Program-made: the position numbers and the translations under genes
The notes under the pieces: generated by a model
Told to the model about the DNA's origin: nothing
What the model saw: the letters and a program-made list of their open reading frames with translations, nothing else
Database searches by the model: none
Part shown: positions 1-11,942 of the stretch, in pieces
How positions within the stretch are numbered: the first letter of the stretch is position 1
How the letters are laid out: the number at the start of each line of letters is the position of its first letter
DNA from: Avena insularis
Taxonomy: Eukaryota; Streptophyta; Magnoliopsida; Poales; Poaceae
DNA length: 64,000 nucleotides
Reading direction: 5' to 3'
Assembly: GCA_023614405.1 (NCBI GenBank)
Contig: CM042685.1
Coordinates: forward strand, 89,890,684 to 89,954,683

Positions 1-1015
1 TTCTTTGGCTCCGCAGGAGCTTCTCCGTGGAGCGCAGCTCCAACGAGTCCGAGTCCGGTAAGTGCGGACTTATGCATGGCCCTTTTCGGGTCCCCTTCCG
101 GAGGTGGATGGGGCGCGAGGTATGTAGTGGCCGCCATGATTGCGGCTTGCGGTGTCTTCAGGATTATGTTGCCGTTGGCAGCCATCTCCATGAAGGACGC
201 GTTGAGGGCCCGAGTCACCTCGCGACGCTCCTTGGGGTCCATGTTCTCCATCCGAGAACGGTTCTTGTTGCCATGATTGCCATGCGAGCTGGAGCCGATG
301 CCCATGGCGGAGAGCGCAGCTCGCCGCGCACTGGACTCCGAGGCTGCTTGCTTGCGTTTGTCAAGAACCTCTTGCATCTTCACCTCCTTCTTGTGCTCCT
401 CAATTAGGAGCATGTGGTATGCCATCAGCAGGTCTCGTGAGGCACCCACGGGCAGGATCTTGTTGCCTGCTACGGCTTCACGTGCTTGAGCCCATCCCTC
501 CTTGCTGAGGTGGATGACCCGATCGGTGTCATCCCCGTTGAGTGGGGGGACTGGCTTCTTCTGTTCTCGCCGTTTATACCCTACGGGTTGGGTGGCGGAT
601 TGTGTTCCTAATCTTGGATGACTGCGGTGCACTGGTAGCGCTCGTAGATCGGATTGCTGCTACCGCAGCTTTTGGATCCAGAACCGTAGGTCCCTTCATC
701 CGATGGTGGATCGCACAGATCTGAGTTGCAGCTGCTGCTGTCATAGGACTCATCTGTCGATGGTGATGTGTGTAGCACGGGGTGTGGAGCCCATGAAGCA
801 GGCCTGATCGATGGCAGGGGCACCCGCTCTGGGAGGCGGAGAGTGCCGATCTGCCCCACCTAGAATCAGAAGCTCCCGAACAAGATCTCGAGTCTGTCGC
901 CAACGGGCTCGAAGTCCTTCAGGGTGGCTGGCGAGCGGGCGGTGAAGTCGAAGGCGCCGAAGAGGAGATGACTCTCCGTCGCTGCGGAGTTGTAGATCTC
1001 TTTGGTTGGGACCAT
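1..1015 (-). pseudogene. Broken gag-like ORF, minus strand
   Basis: Likely start codon at 1015 (MVPTKEIYNS...). The first frame stops at 866. Related coding then continues in another frame (about 859-608, with a serine/acid-rich stretch and a YERYQCTAVIQD segment), passes two in-frame stops near 606 and 570, and shifts frame at a run of C (540-548). After that it is open to the left edge (DDTDRVIHLSKEGW..., LIEEHKKEV...). The last part is rich in K/E and alanine and probably helical. No zinc knuckle is visible because the gene leaves the window. It cannot be translated whole. I infer gag from its place after the PBS and not from a recognised domain. Confidence 0.5.
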
Positions 1016-1043
1016 CACGATCGCACAATCAGCGCCCCCACTT

Positions 1044-1059
1044 CCCACAAACGGCGCCA
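1044..1059 (-). promoter_or_regulatory. Primer binding site
   Basis: TGGCGCCGTTTGTGGG on the minus strand, 2 nt downstream of the LTR end. It has the TGGCGCC start shared by many plant Gypsy elements, where it pairs with a tRNA 3' end. Confidence 0.7.
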
Positions 1060-1061
1060 AT

Positions 1062-1560
1062 TGATGAGGTTTAATCTTGTCAATGCCCATTGTTATGGAC
1101 TTGGGTGTTGGAGAAGATGGGGATGCTGAAGATCGCGGAACGGTTAGCAAACAAGCAACATGGGGACACGAGGTTTACCCAGGTTCAGGCCCCCGGAGGG
1201 AAAACCCTACTCCTGCTTGTCTTCTCTGATTATGATGGAACCGAAGGTTACAAGGTGCGCAGATGCAATCTGGTGTGGAGGTGTGTATGCGGTGGTGTGC
1301 GAGAGATTGTAAGAGAGCCTCCTCGTCGTGCCCTTCTGGCCTTTATATAGAGGTAGGCCTGCAGGTCCTGTGATCGAGTCATGTGCTTTAGGGTTTACCC
1401 CTTTGAATTTTCTATCTACTCTAGTCTTGCTCTCCAAGGATCCGAAGGCGTCATGGGCCCTGGCCACCCGAAAATCTTCATGGGCTGGCGCATATTTGTT
1501 GCGGGCCTTCCTTGGGCTAGACCAGGTATACTAAGGTCGTGTACCTGTAGGGTATAACCA
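1062..1560 (-). repeat. LTR (5' LTR of the left-edge element)
   Basis: About 499 bp, read on the minus strand from TGGTTATACC to CCTCATCA, directly followed by the PBS. It contains a TATA-like box (1341-1350) and, nearer its end, the GGTTCAGGCCC and AAAACCCTACTCCTGC style blocks common in grass LTRs. The second LTR is not in the window, so boundaries rest on the TG..CA ends and the PBS spacing. Confidence 0.7.
1341..1350 (-). promoter_or_regulatory. TATA box of the left-edge LTR
   Basis: CTATATAAAG on the minus strand, in the middle of the LTR, about 280 bp before its 3' end. This is a normal position for an LTR promoter. Confidence 0.5.
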
Positions 1561-4500
1561 TGTCAGTTTGCCTATTATTTTATGTAAGAAAGGCAAAGGC
1601 TTCAATTCCATTTTTAAATCATGATAATACTTTGTTTCAACTAGAAAAGGTTTGAATGTTGATTTCAAAGCTTGTTTAAAGTTTCAAAACTAGAATCTAA
1701 ATTTAAAACCATTTATATGCCATTATAAATATTTAAATAAGGCATGGTTTTAATGCTATTTTAAATGGGCCAATGTATTTGTGAACAAACATAAATGTTT
1801 TATACACAAATATGTGCTAGGGTCACTTTACAAAAATCCAGAGTAAGTTTTAATTCAAACTCATTTGAATATCATTTAAAAATGGATTCAGAAAATCAAA
1901 TCAGAAATAGAACAGGAATAAGAAAATAAGAAAAGGCCGGCGCCACCATTCCATCCCAACAGCAGAAATGACCCAAAAGCCAGCCCACCCGGATTCCCCT
2001 CTCCTCTCTATTTCTCACCCGCACACACACCCTCCCCTCACTGACGTGTTGGTCCCACATGCCCCGTCATCGTCGTCCCCAAATCTCGCACCCGCGGACC
2101 ACGTCGCCATTGCCGTTGCTGCCGATAATGGCGCGGCGTAATTAGCCTTGATTCTGCAAGCGTTTCCTGTCGCGCTGCCTCCTACTTAAACCCCAGAACC
2201 CACGGTCATTTCCCCTCACTCAACACACTCGCTCCGCCACCAGGCTGCCCGCATTTTGAACCGCACCGCCGCTGTCCGACGAGCTCCGGCAAGCGATTAT
2301 GGTGAGCCCCGACCGCCCCTTTGCTTCTGGTTCAAACGAGCGTGATCCTTATGTCTTTGTGCATCTTCTGATGTCTTTGGTTTTCCTGCGCGTGACCCAG
2401 GTCGTCGTCCCCGTCCACCGCTCAACTCCGTCGAGCAATCTAGTTAAAACCCGAGCGCCCCATTCCTTCTTCCTAACCCTATCGTGTTCGCCTGATCCTT
2501 GTGCACACACTGATGCTCTTGGCTTGTGCTAGGGCGATCCAGAACGTCGTCAACGTCGCCGTCCGCACGAACCCGACGCCGCCCGCAACTCCAACGAGCG
2601 CCAGCCACTGCTATAGCACGCCCCTGTCCACGCCAGTAGCACGTTGAGCTTCCTCGTGTTCTTGCGAGTCTGGTAAGCCACACCACAACCCCCAGCCCTT
2701 CCTGTATTCGCTGGACCGTCGCCGACAGTAGCGCCGCCGCCGCTGCAACCATGCGCGCCGCCATTTCTTGGCCAACCGTCGTGGGCCGTTGGATCTAGAT
2801 CTAGCGCGTTAGATTAGATCACTTATCGAAGGGGTACGATTAGATCTGGCTCATGCGATTTCATTTAAATCCTGCGGCTCTTGTTGATCGATCCGGCCGA
2901 ACCGGTATGGGCCAATCAGATACACCCATGTGTCTGGGTTTTTAAATTAAAATCTGTTTTTGAATCTATTAGTTATTCAAAATTATAAATTCAATAACTT
3001 CTGTTCTGTTTATCCAAAAAATATAAATAATATACCATTGGAATCACAAAATTAAATCCTAGACATTTGTAGGCTTGATTTTGTATTTTGCTTCTATTAA
3101 AATAGGATTTTATAAAGATACATTTATAGGCCTATTTTGTGTATAAAAATTATTTGGAAAATGTTTTAAAAGCCAAATTAAGTTTATTTAGTGTGTAATT
3201 GTTTGGTTTAGTGATCCAGTACTGTTTACTTATCTTGTTTAGTTTAGAAAACTTCATCACATGGCATTTTCATGCATTCATATATTTTTGCTTGATTATT
3301 TGAAATATGAATTTGGTGCTATCATGTTATGTGTAGATTTTGGTGCTAGTGGTGATTGTGATTGTGAAGATTGTTGTTACTCCCCAACTATCAAGGCAAG
3401 TGGTGCTTCATAATTTTGTCCCAATATTTTGACTATGCATTAGTGATATTTTGTATAGGGCTTGCATGATAAATTTTGCTAAGTATCTATATGCTATGCT
3501 TGGAAAATCCTAGTAGTTGTAGAATTGTTAGAATTTTCTCTAAGTTAAGATACTTAATATATTTCCATGCTTATCCTAGCTAGTAGCAACCAAGGGTGGA
3601 ACATATACATGCTATGGAAAAATATTGTTAAGTCTTTGACTTGAGTTTTGCTTAATAAAACAACTAAGTGAATGAAACACCTAGGTGGAATGGTATGTTT
3701 GGGTTATGTTGAGTCATTACACAAGGCCCATATCTATGGTCTACCTTGTGTATCACACTTGTGGAAAGCCACCCAGGAACAAAGGGATTTGAGATGTCAT
3801 ATGTTAAGAAGGTTCTAGTGCAGCCACATGGCATTATGGGCTTTGCCTGGATCATATAGGTTGCAATAACTTAGCCAAATGAACAGTTGGTGGTAGGGGG
3901 TGATAGGTTTGGAACGCGTCCATTTTGGTCTAAGGGAAGGCTTCTGAAAGGTCTTGTCTCGATGCATGTCGAGTCTGGTGGGGAAATGCACCACCTCTCG
4001 AGAAGAAGAATCTAAGTACTTAGCCGTGTCCCCAGCAATGGACAATTTGAGCATCAAGACATGGAAGCTATCAAGAATATCCTCATCCCAATTTTCTAAG
4101 TTAAAAACTTGTGGTTGAACAAGGGTAAAGGTTCACCAATGTATATTGGTGGTTCCTTGGGAGTTTTTGTCAAACAAAAACTTAGTGTTTTTCAACTGAT
4201 AGGTAAAACCCATTTTGAGCAAAGCAAGCCTAAGATACACTTAGCCAAACTCATGTAGAAGCTAGAAACTATTATTCTACTAAGGTATCACTTGCCAATA
4301 CTATTCCAATGTATTGACCCATTGTGGCTGTAACTTGTGATGTTGCAGGTTACTCTGATAAGGATTAGGGTTAGGAGTCTACACTCAACATGCTTGCTTG
4401 TGGCACATGAAGATGCAGACTTTTATTTATATTGTTAAGTTAAACTCTTGTACTAGCCTATGGCTATGGAGTTGTAAAAGACTATGTTATCTCTGGAATG

Positions 4501-4622
4501 ACGATGTAATAATGACCTTTGTTTCTGTGTACTTCATCTTAAACTGTGGATGCTAGCATTTGATACAGGGACTAGCATTGCAATCACAGGGACCTTTACC
4601 TTTATAAAGGTGGGGTCTTACA
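1561..4622 (+). repeat. Long LTR-like sequence (plus orientation), left part missing
   Basis: About 3 kb with no convincing gene. It has an AT-rich start, a GC-rich promoter/leader-like zone (about 1930-2760), a long AT-rich tail and the terminus GGTGGGGTCTTACA at 4622, typical of the 3' end of large grass Gypsy LTRs. No PBS follows: Copia gag sequence starts immediately. It could be a solo LTR inserted into the Copia element, with its own left part split off by the left-edge element. The left boundary and TSD cannot be shown here. Small ORFs at 2299-2532, 3664-3855 and 3815-4057 look like chance. Confidence 0.45.
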
Positions 4623-4994
4623 AAAAATGAGCTTGCCAAGGCATCACTTCCCAAAGGTAAGGAAGTTCTAGATGAGGTTCTTAGCAAGCAAAGGATGAAT
4701 ACTGGAAAATAGGGACTTGTCTATGTCCCCAAGACCAAGAAGAAGGCCAAGAATGCTCAAGCAAAGATAAGCACCGCTGAAAAGAACATCATGAAGGACA
4801 AAACTGATTATAATGTTTTTGTAGGGTATAATAATCCTCATTATGAGTTATTTTGTGATGATTATGGTGATGTCTATGCTAGCTATGTTGGTCCTTTTGA
4901 TAATTATATTGCTTGGTCTATTTAGGTTCCAAAGACCCTTGTTACTAACATGAGAGGACCCATTGAAAAATGGGTACCCAAAACCAAGAAGTAA
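4623..4994 (+). pseudogene. Copia gag C-terminal remnant (copy A side)
   Basis: The reading frame gives a lysine-rich segment (LVYVPKTKKKAKNAQ) and ends with EKWVPKTKK and a TAA stop at 4992-4994. There are in-frame TAG stops near 4711 and 4924. SIRE-type gag proteins end in this basic style. The N-terminal part and the zinc knuckle are absent. The pol frame begins in a different frame just downstream. Confidence 0.55.
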
Positions 4995-5010
4995 TTTTCT
5001 TGTAGGGCTA

Positions 5011-8000
5011 TGCTTCCGGTGGGTCAAAATGGGTGCTTGATAGTGGATGCACAAGTCATATGACCGGAAGCAAGGAGATCATCATGGATATGAGACCTAA
5101 TCATGATCAAATAATCGTCTCCTATGGTGATAAATTGAAGTATAATGTATTGGGTCTTGGCAAGGTTGTGGTTGCTCATGATATCTCTCTCATGCATGTC
5201 ATGCTTGTTGAGACCCTAGGTTATAATTTAATTTCTATTCGTGCACTTGGTAAGATGGGCTTTGTAGTTTTTATTGATGATGATTTAGTGGTACTCTTGT
5301 GGAGTAAGTCTCTAAAGGTTGCTTTCGTTGGATACATGGAAAATGACCTGTATGACGTGGAATTTTTGCGGAAAACCACTATGGGTCCAATGTGTCTATT
5401 GGGAAAGGCCGACGCAGGCTAGTTATGGCATTGCCGTCTAGCCCTTGTCAATATGAGAACTTTGCAAAGCCTTATCAAGGGTGGACACATTCTTGGACTA
5501 AAAGAAAATGTTTCTTTTGCCAAAGATCGTGTTTGTAGGGCTTGTGTTTAAGGAAAGATGCATGACTCTCCCCATCAAAGGAAGACGATTATTTCATCAA
5601 AGTGTATTTTGGAACTCCTACATGTGGATATATTTGGTCCTCCATATCATGCAAGACTCGGTGGGAAGAAATATTGTCTCATCATTGTCGATGATTACTC
5701 AAGGTATACATGGGTATACTTCTTCAGGACGAAAAGTGAGACTCAACAAACGGTCATCGACTTTGCTAACGAGGTTCAGTGTCAACACAATTACCCTATA
5801 TTGGCAATTAGAAGCGACAACAGTTTCGAGTTCAAGAACTACACTCTGAATGAATTTCTAAGTGATGAGGGGATAAGACACCAATATTCCAATATATACA
5901 CCCCTCAACAAAATGGTGTATCCAAGAGGAAAAGCCGGACCTTAATGGACATGGAAAGGTCAATGTTGGCTGAATTCAAGTCACCATACAACTTCTGGGA
6001 TGAAGCTATATCCACCGCATGTCACTCATCAAACCGGCTCTATCTCCGCAAAATCTTGGACAAGACACCCTATGAGATACTTACATGTAACAAGCTCAAC
6101 ATTTCATACTTCTGGGTGTTTGGTTGTAAGTGTTTCTTTCTCATTAAAGGAGTTCGATTATCTAAATTTCAGTCTAAGGCTTTAGAAGGATTTTTTGTTG
6201 GTTATGGTGCCGAATACCACACTTATAGAGTCTACAATAAGCTCTCCAGAACTGTTTGTAGAATCTTATAGTGTGGTATTCGAGGAAAATGATGGCTCCC
6301 ATGTGGGGCAAGTTGATGTTTGTCATGCAGATGTTGAAATACCCCAAGATGCCATAAGAAGAATGGGTGTGGGATTTTTCTGCCTCATTGAGGAACCCCT
6401 TGTGGCGGATCGGGAAGGATAATGCTCTACTCAAGTAGAGCCCTCATCTACACAAGATCAACAAGCTCTACCTGCTGGAGAAACTACTGCACCAACACAA
6501 CAACCTCCTGAAGTTCATCAATCAACTGAAGAAACTGGAATTCCTAGGCTGGATTATCCACCCGAGGCTGAATTATCTGTCCCTACTCCATATCGTGCGA
6601 TGAACAACCCGGAAGATCAATAAGAAGATGAAAATCCTAGGCCGAATTATCCAGCCCTTCTCTCGGCCGGATTATCCGACCCTAAGAATTCAGTACAAAA
6701 GCCTCATGTTATGGCTGCTGAACAAGATCAAGGGAAAGCTTCTCCATCACTTGTCCATGCTAAACAAACTATTGATCAAGGTCAAGCTAGTGGTCAAGAC
6801 GAGGACTCTAATGATGAAGAAATCCCTCCAAGAAACAACAAGGAGATTGAAATTCGTTGCAAAGCTCGTGCTAAAACAAATCTCAAACTAAGAGGTCATA
6901 CACATGATAAAGTTGTAGCTGACCTAAGAAGAATGGTGTCCACAAGAAGGGAGTTGGCAAGCTTCAGTAATCATCAAGCTCATATATCTATGGTGGAACC
7001 TAAAAAGGTTTTTTAAGCCCTTGAAGATCCATATTGGGTTATTGCTATGCATGAAGAACTAAATAATTTCGAGCGTAACAAGGTCTGGAAGTTAGTAGAG
7101 AAGCCCAAAGATTGCTGCAATGTTATCGACATGAAGTGGATATTCAAGAATAAGCAAGATGAGAATGGAATTGTTGTAAGAAATAAGGCAAGATTGGTAG
7201 CACAAGGTTTCTCTCAAGTAGAAGGCGTCGACTTTGGCGAAACATATGCTCCAGTGGCTCTCCTTGAGTCTATATGTATCCTCCTTGCTTATGCATCTCA
7301 TCATAACTTTAAATTATAGCAAATGGACATTAAAAGTGCTTTTCTTAATGGTCCTCTACATGAGTTCGTATATTTCAAGCAACCCCCGGGTTTCGAGGAT
7401 CCCAACTTTCCGAACCATGTCTACAAACTCGATAAGGTGCTCTATGGCCTTAAACAAGCCCCATGTGCATGGTATGACCACCTTAAAGAGATTTTGTTAG
7501 ACCATGGCTTTGAGGTTGGGTAGATCGATCCCACTCTTTTTACTAAGAAGGTTAAGGGGGAGTTCTTCGTATTCCAACTATATGTAGATGACATCATCTT
7601 TGGCTCTACTAACCAAGCTTTTAATGATGAATTTTCAAAGCTTATGACGAACAGGTTTGAGATGTCTATGATAGGATAATTAAGGTTATTTCTTGGATTT
7701 GAGATCAAACAACTAACAGAAGGAACCTTCATCAATCAAGAAAAATACATCCAAGACATGCTCAAGAGGTTAAAGAAGACGGATCTTAATGGCGTTGCTA
7801 CACCGATGCAAACTAAATGCCATCTTGAGCTCAATCCCAATTGTAAAGATGTGGACCAAAAGGTATACCGGTCCATGATAAGCTCTATCCTTTACCTCTA
7901 TGCATCTAGACCCGATATTGTGTTGAGTTTAGGAGTGTGTGAAAGGTATCAAGAGGCTCCTAAAGAAAGCCACTTAGTGGTGGTCAAGAGAATCTTCAGA

Positions 8001-8237
8001 TATTTGGTTCATTCCCCAAACTTTGGTCTATGGTATCCCAAAGAGCTCTAATTTTTCTTTATATGGCTATACGGACTCAGATTGGGCTGGTGATAAGGAT
8101 GATAGAAAATTAAATTCTAGAGTGTGTCAATTCTTGGGCAGGTCTTTGGTATGTTGGTCTTTGAAGAAACGAAATTATATATCTCTCTCCACCGCCAAAG
8201 TTAAATATGTGGCTGCTGCAAGTGCGTGCACCCAATT
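5011..8237 (+). pseudogene. Copia pol, copy A (protease, integrase, RT, partial RNase H)
   Basis: The protease active site DSGCTSHMTG is at about 5039-5068. The integrase zinc-binding part is degraded around 5420-5550 with stops at 5420 and 5549. The integrase core follows (VDIFGP, VDDYSRYTW, SDN), but the third acidic residue of the DDE triad is replaced by lysine (VSKRKS, about 5920), so strand transfer should be dead. A proline-rich linker spans 6430-6900. RT runs from about 7030, with stops at 7014, 7318 and 7521, and YVDDIIFG intact near 7580-7605. A further stop follows near 7678 and a frameshift near 8050. RNase H runs from about 8047 and is cut at 8237 by the tandem junction. This is a dead polyprotein. 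Confidence 0.8.
6546..6690 (+). repeat. GGATTATCC-type repeats in the integrase-RT linker, copy A
   Basis: About four degenerate units of the form GGCCGGATTATCCGGCCC occur here, the best being CGGCCGGATTATCCGACCC near 6664-6682. The unit is a near-palindrome of type CCGGA-N3-TCCGG. It falls in the low-complexity linker between integrase and RT, where a repeat can change length without breaking a domain. Confidence 0.6.
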
Positions 8238-8380
8238 ATTATGGTGATGTCTATGCTAGTTATGTTGGTACTTTTTATAATTATATTGCTTGGTCTATTT
8301 GGGTTCCAAAGACCCTTGTTACTAACATGAGAGGACCCATTGAAAAATGGGTACCTAAAACCAAGAAGTAATTTTCTTGT
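8238..8380 (+). pseudogene. Copia gag C-terminal remnant, copy B, starting at the tandem junction
   Basis: The sequence matches 4861-4994 of copy A, ending in the same KWVPKTKK and TAA. It is joined directly to copy A's RNase H through the shared heptamer ATTATGG (8238-8244). It is too short to encode anything functional. Confidence 0.65.
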
Positions 8381-8390
8381 AGGGATATGC

Positions 8391-11300
8391 TTCGAGTGGA
8401 TCTAGATGGGTGCTCGATAATGCATGCACAAGTCATATGACCTGAAGCAATGATATAATCACGAAGATGAGGCCTAATCATGATAAAATAACCGTCTCCT
8501 ATGGTGGTAAATCGAAGTCTAAGGTATTGGGTCTTGGCAAGGTTGTGGTTGCTCACGATATCTCTCTCATGGACGTCATTTTTGTTGAGACCCTTGGTTA
8601 TAATTTACTTCTTATTCGTGCCCTTGGTAAGATGAGATTTTATGTTTTCATTGATGATGATTTAGTGGTACTCTTGTGGATCAAGTCTCTAAAGGTCGCT
8701 TTTGTTGGGTACGTCAAAAATGACCCGTATGTGGTGGACTTTTCGGGGAAAACCATTGTGGGTCTGATGTGCTTATTTGGAAAGGCCGACGTGGATTGGT
8801 TATGGCATCGCCGTCTAGCCCACGTCAATATGAGAACTTTGCAAAGTCTTGACAAGGGTGGCCCCATCCTTGCACTAAAACAAAATGTTTACTTTGCCAA
8901 AGATCGTGTTTGCAGGGCATGTGTTGAAGGAAAGATGCATGATTCTCCCTATAAGAGGAATACTATTATCTCATCAAAGAGGATTTTGGAGCTCCATCAT
9001 GTGGATCTCTTTGGTCCTCCGTCTCATGCAAGCCTCAGTGGGAAGAAATACTACCTTGTCACAGTTGATGATTACTTAAGATACACATGGGTCTACTTCT
9101 TCAAGCTGAAGAGTGAGACTAAAAAACGGTCATCAACTTTGCCAACGAGATTCAGTGTCAACACAATGTCTCAATATTGGCAATTAGAAGAGACAACAGC
9201 TCCAACTTCAAGAACTACACTCTGAATGAACTCCTAAGCGAAGAGGGGATAAGACACTAATATTCCGCTATGTTCACCCCTCAAAAAAATGGTGTAGCCG
9301 AGAGGAAAAACCGGACCTTAATGGACATGGAAGGTCTATTTTGCATGAATTCAAGTCACCATACAACTTCTGGGATGAAGCTATATCCACTGCATGTCAC
9401 TCGTCAAACTGGCTTTACCTCCGCAAGATCTTGGACAAGACACCCTATGAGATACTTACCGGTAACAAGCCCAACATATCATATTTCCGAGTGTTCGGTT
9501 GTAAGTGTTTCTTTCTCATTAAAGGAGTTATTTATCTAAATTTGAGTCTAAGGCTTTAGAAGGTATTTTTGTTAGTTATGGTGTTGAATCCCACACTTAT
9601 AGAGTCTACAATAATCTCTCCGGAACTATTGTAGAATATTGTAGTGTGGTGTTTGAGGAAAATGATGGATCCCATGTGGGGCAAGTTGATGTTTGTGATG
9701 CAGATGTTGAAATACCCCAATATACCATAAGAAGAATGAGTGTGGGATTTTTCTGCCCCATTGAGGAACCCCTTGTGGTGGATCGGGAAGGAAAATGCTC
9801 TACTCAAGTAGATCCCTCATCTACACAAGATCAACAAGCTCCACCTGCTAGAGAAACTAGTGCACCAACATAACAACCTCCTGAAGTTCACCAATGAACT
9901 GAAGAAACTGGAATTCCCAGGCCAGATTTTCCTCCCGAGGCTAGATTTTCTGGCCCTTCTCCATCTCGTGCCAGGAAAAGCCAGGAAGATCAAGCGGAGG
10001 TAGAAACTCCCAGGCCGTATTATCTGGCCCCTCCCTCCGCCGGATTATCCGACCCTGAGAATTCAGCACAGGAGCCTCCCGTTATGGCTGCTGGTCAAGA
10101 TCAAGAACAAGCTTCTCCATCACCTGTCTGTGTAACAAACTACTGATCAATGTCAAGATTGGTTAAGACGAAGACTCTAATGATGAATAAATTCCTTCAA
10201 GAAACAACAAGGAAATTGAAATTCGTCGCAAAGCTCGTGCTAAAAGAAACCTCGAACTAAAAGGTCATACACTTGATAAAGTTGTAGGCGACCTAAGAAG
10301 AAGGGCGACCATAAGAAGGGAACTGGCAAGCTTCAGTGGTCATCAAGCTCATATATCTATGGTAGAACCCAAGAAGGTTTTTGAAGCTCTTGAAGATCAA
10401 TATTGTGTTGTTGCTATGCATGAAGAGCTCAATAATTTCGAGCGCAACAAGGTTTGGAAGTTAGTAGAGAAGCCCAAAGATTGCCGCAATGTTATCAGCA
10501 CCAAGTGGATATTCAAGAACAAGCAATATGAGAATGGAATTGTTGTAAGAAATAAGGCAAGATTGGTAGCAGAAGGTTTCTCTCATGTGGAAGGCATCGA
10601 CTTTGGCGAAACATATGCTCCAGTGGCTTGCCTTGAGTCTATTCGTATCCTCCTTGCTTATGCAGCTCACCATAACTTTAAATTACAGCAAGTGGACATT
10701 AAGAGTGCTTTTCTTAATGTTCCTATACATGACTTGGTATATGTTAGGCAACCCCTAGGTTTCGAGGATCCCAACTTTCCGAACCATGTCTACAAACTCG
10801 ATAAGGCGCTCTATGGCCTTAAACAAGCCCCATGTGCATCTTATGAGCACCTTAAAGAGATTTTGTTAGACTGTGGCTTCAAGTTTGGGTAGGTCGATAC
10901 CACTCTTTTTACTAAGAAGGTTACGGGGGAGTTCTTCGTATGCCAACTATATGTAGACGGCATTATTTTTGGCTCTACGAACCAAGATTTTAATGATGAA
11001 TTTTCAAAGCTTATGACTTACAGGTTTGAGATGTCTATGATGGGAGAATTAAGGTTCTTTCTTGGATTCTAGATCAAGCAACTAAGAGAAGGAACCTTCA
11101 TTAATTAAGTAAAATACATCCAAGACATGCTCAAGAGGTTCAAGATGACGGATCTTAATGGCGTTGCTACACCAGTGGTAAAGATGTGGACCAAAAGGTA
11201 TACTGGTCCATGATCAGCTCTCTTCTTTACCACTGTGCATCTAGACCCGATATTGTGTTGAGTGTAGGAGTGTGTGTGTGTGCAAGATATCAAGCTGCTC

Positions 11301-11841
11301 CTAAAGAAAGCCACTTAGTGGCGGTCAAGAGAATCTTCAAATATTTGGTTCATTCCCTAAACTTTGTTCTGTGGTATCCCAAGGGCTCTAATTTCTCTTT
11401 ATGTGGTTATACAGACTCATATTGGGCTAGTGACAAGGATGATAGAAAATCAACTTCTGGAGCGTGTCAATTCTTGGGCAGGTCTTTAGTATGTTGGTCT
11501 TCGAAGAAACAAAAGTGTATATATCTTTCCATCGCCGAAGATGAGTATGTGGCTGCTGCTAGTGCGTGCACTCAATTACTATGGAGCAAAATTTAAAAGA
11601 ATATGGTGTCAATTGTGACAAAGTGCCTCTTCTGTGTGATAATGAGAGTGCAATCAAAATTTCTTACAATCCGGTGTAGCATACAAGAACAAAGCATATT
11701 GAGATTCACAATAACTTCATTGGGGATCATGTTGCTCGTGGTGATATTGAATTATCTTTTGTGAGCAGGAAGGATCAACTTGCTGATATTTTCATGAAGC
11801 CACTTGATGAAGAAAGATTTTGTTACTTGGGAATGAGCTAA
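8391..11841 (+). pseudogene. Copia pol, copy B (protease to full RNase H)
   Basis: The protease motif is mutated (DNACTSHMT, then a stop, near 8412-8445). The integrase zinc-binding region WHRRLAHVNM...CRACVEGK is near 8803-8937. The core has VDLFGP, VDDY and a preserved AERKN Glu near 9300, but frameshifts near 9120 and 9345. The linker is 9870-10330. The RT part 10359-10892 is open for 177 codons and ends at a TAG shared with copy A. The RT catalytic box reads YVDG, not YVDD (about 10948-10960). A gap of about 36 bp near 11174 and a GTGTGTGTGTG run near 11270 are further damage. RNase H runs to about 11600 (its first Asp reads TDSYWA), and the C-terminal tail NES..KHIEI..DQLADI ends at TAA 11839-11841. 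Confidence 0.8.
9921..10063 (+). repeat. GGATTATCC-type repeats in the linker, copy B
   Basis: This is the same set of four near-palindromic units as in copy A, with different substitutions (GGCCAGATTTTCC, GGCTAGATTTTCTGG, GGCCGTATTATCTGG, CGCCGGATTATCCGACCC). Confidence 0.55.
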
Positions 11842-11926
11842 ATATCATGGATTCAAGGAGCTTGGCTTGATTACCCTTGCATACTCACTTATATCTCTTC
11901 CTTTATTTGGTTTAGGTGTGGGCATG

Positions 11927-11942
11927 GACATAGGGGGAGTGT
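11927..11942 (+). promoter_or_regulatory. Putative polypurine tract of the Copia element
   Basis: ACATAGGGGGAGTGTG lies about 90 bp after the pol stop. The purine-rich GGGGGAG core is the usual form next to the 3' end of Copia internal regions. I cannot show an LTR start directly after it. Confidence 0.4.

Larger units (their letters stand above)
1..1560 (-). mobile_element. 5' end of a minus-strand LTR retrotransposon (probably Gypsy), cut by the window edge
   Basis: On the minus strand the order is LTR (1560 to 1062), a 2-nt gap, a primer binding site (1059 to 1044), a leader, and a broken gag that runs off the left edge. The LTR has TG..CA ends. The five bases beyond it (1561-1565, TGTCA) are the expected right target duplication, but the partner lies outside the window. 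The PBS type (TGGCGCC...) fits Gypsy elements; the gag is of a kind I associate with Triticeae repeats but cannot name. Confidence 0.7.

Noticed and set aside
4861..11577. Two independent Copia insertions
   Set aside because: No LTR, TSD or foreign DNA between copies, microhomology at the join, and shared stop codons fit a duplication better; not fully excluded given about 10% divergence.
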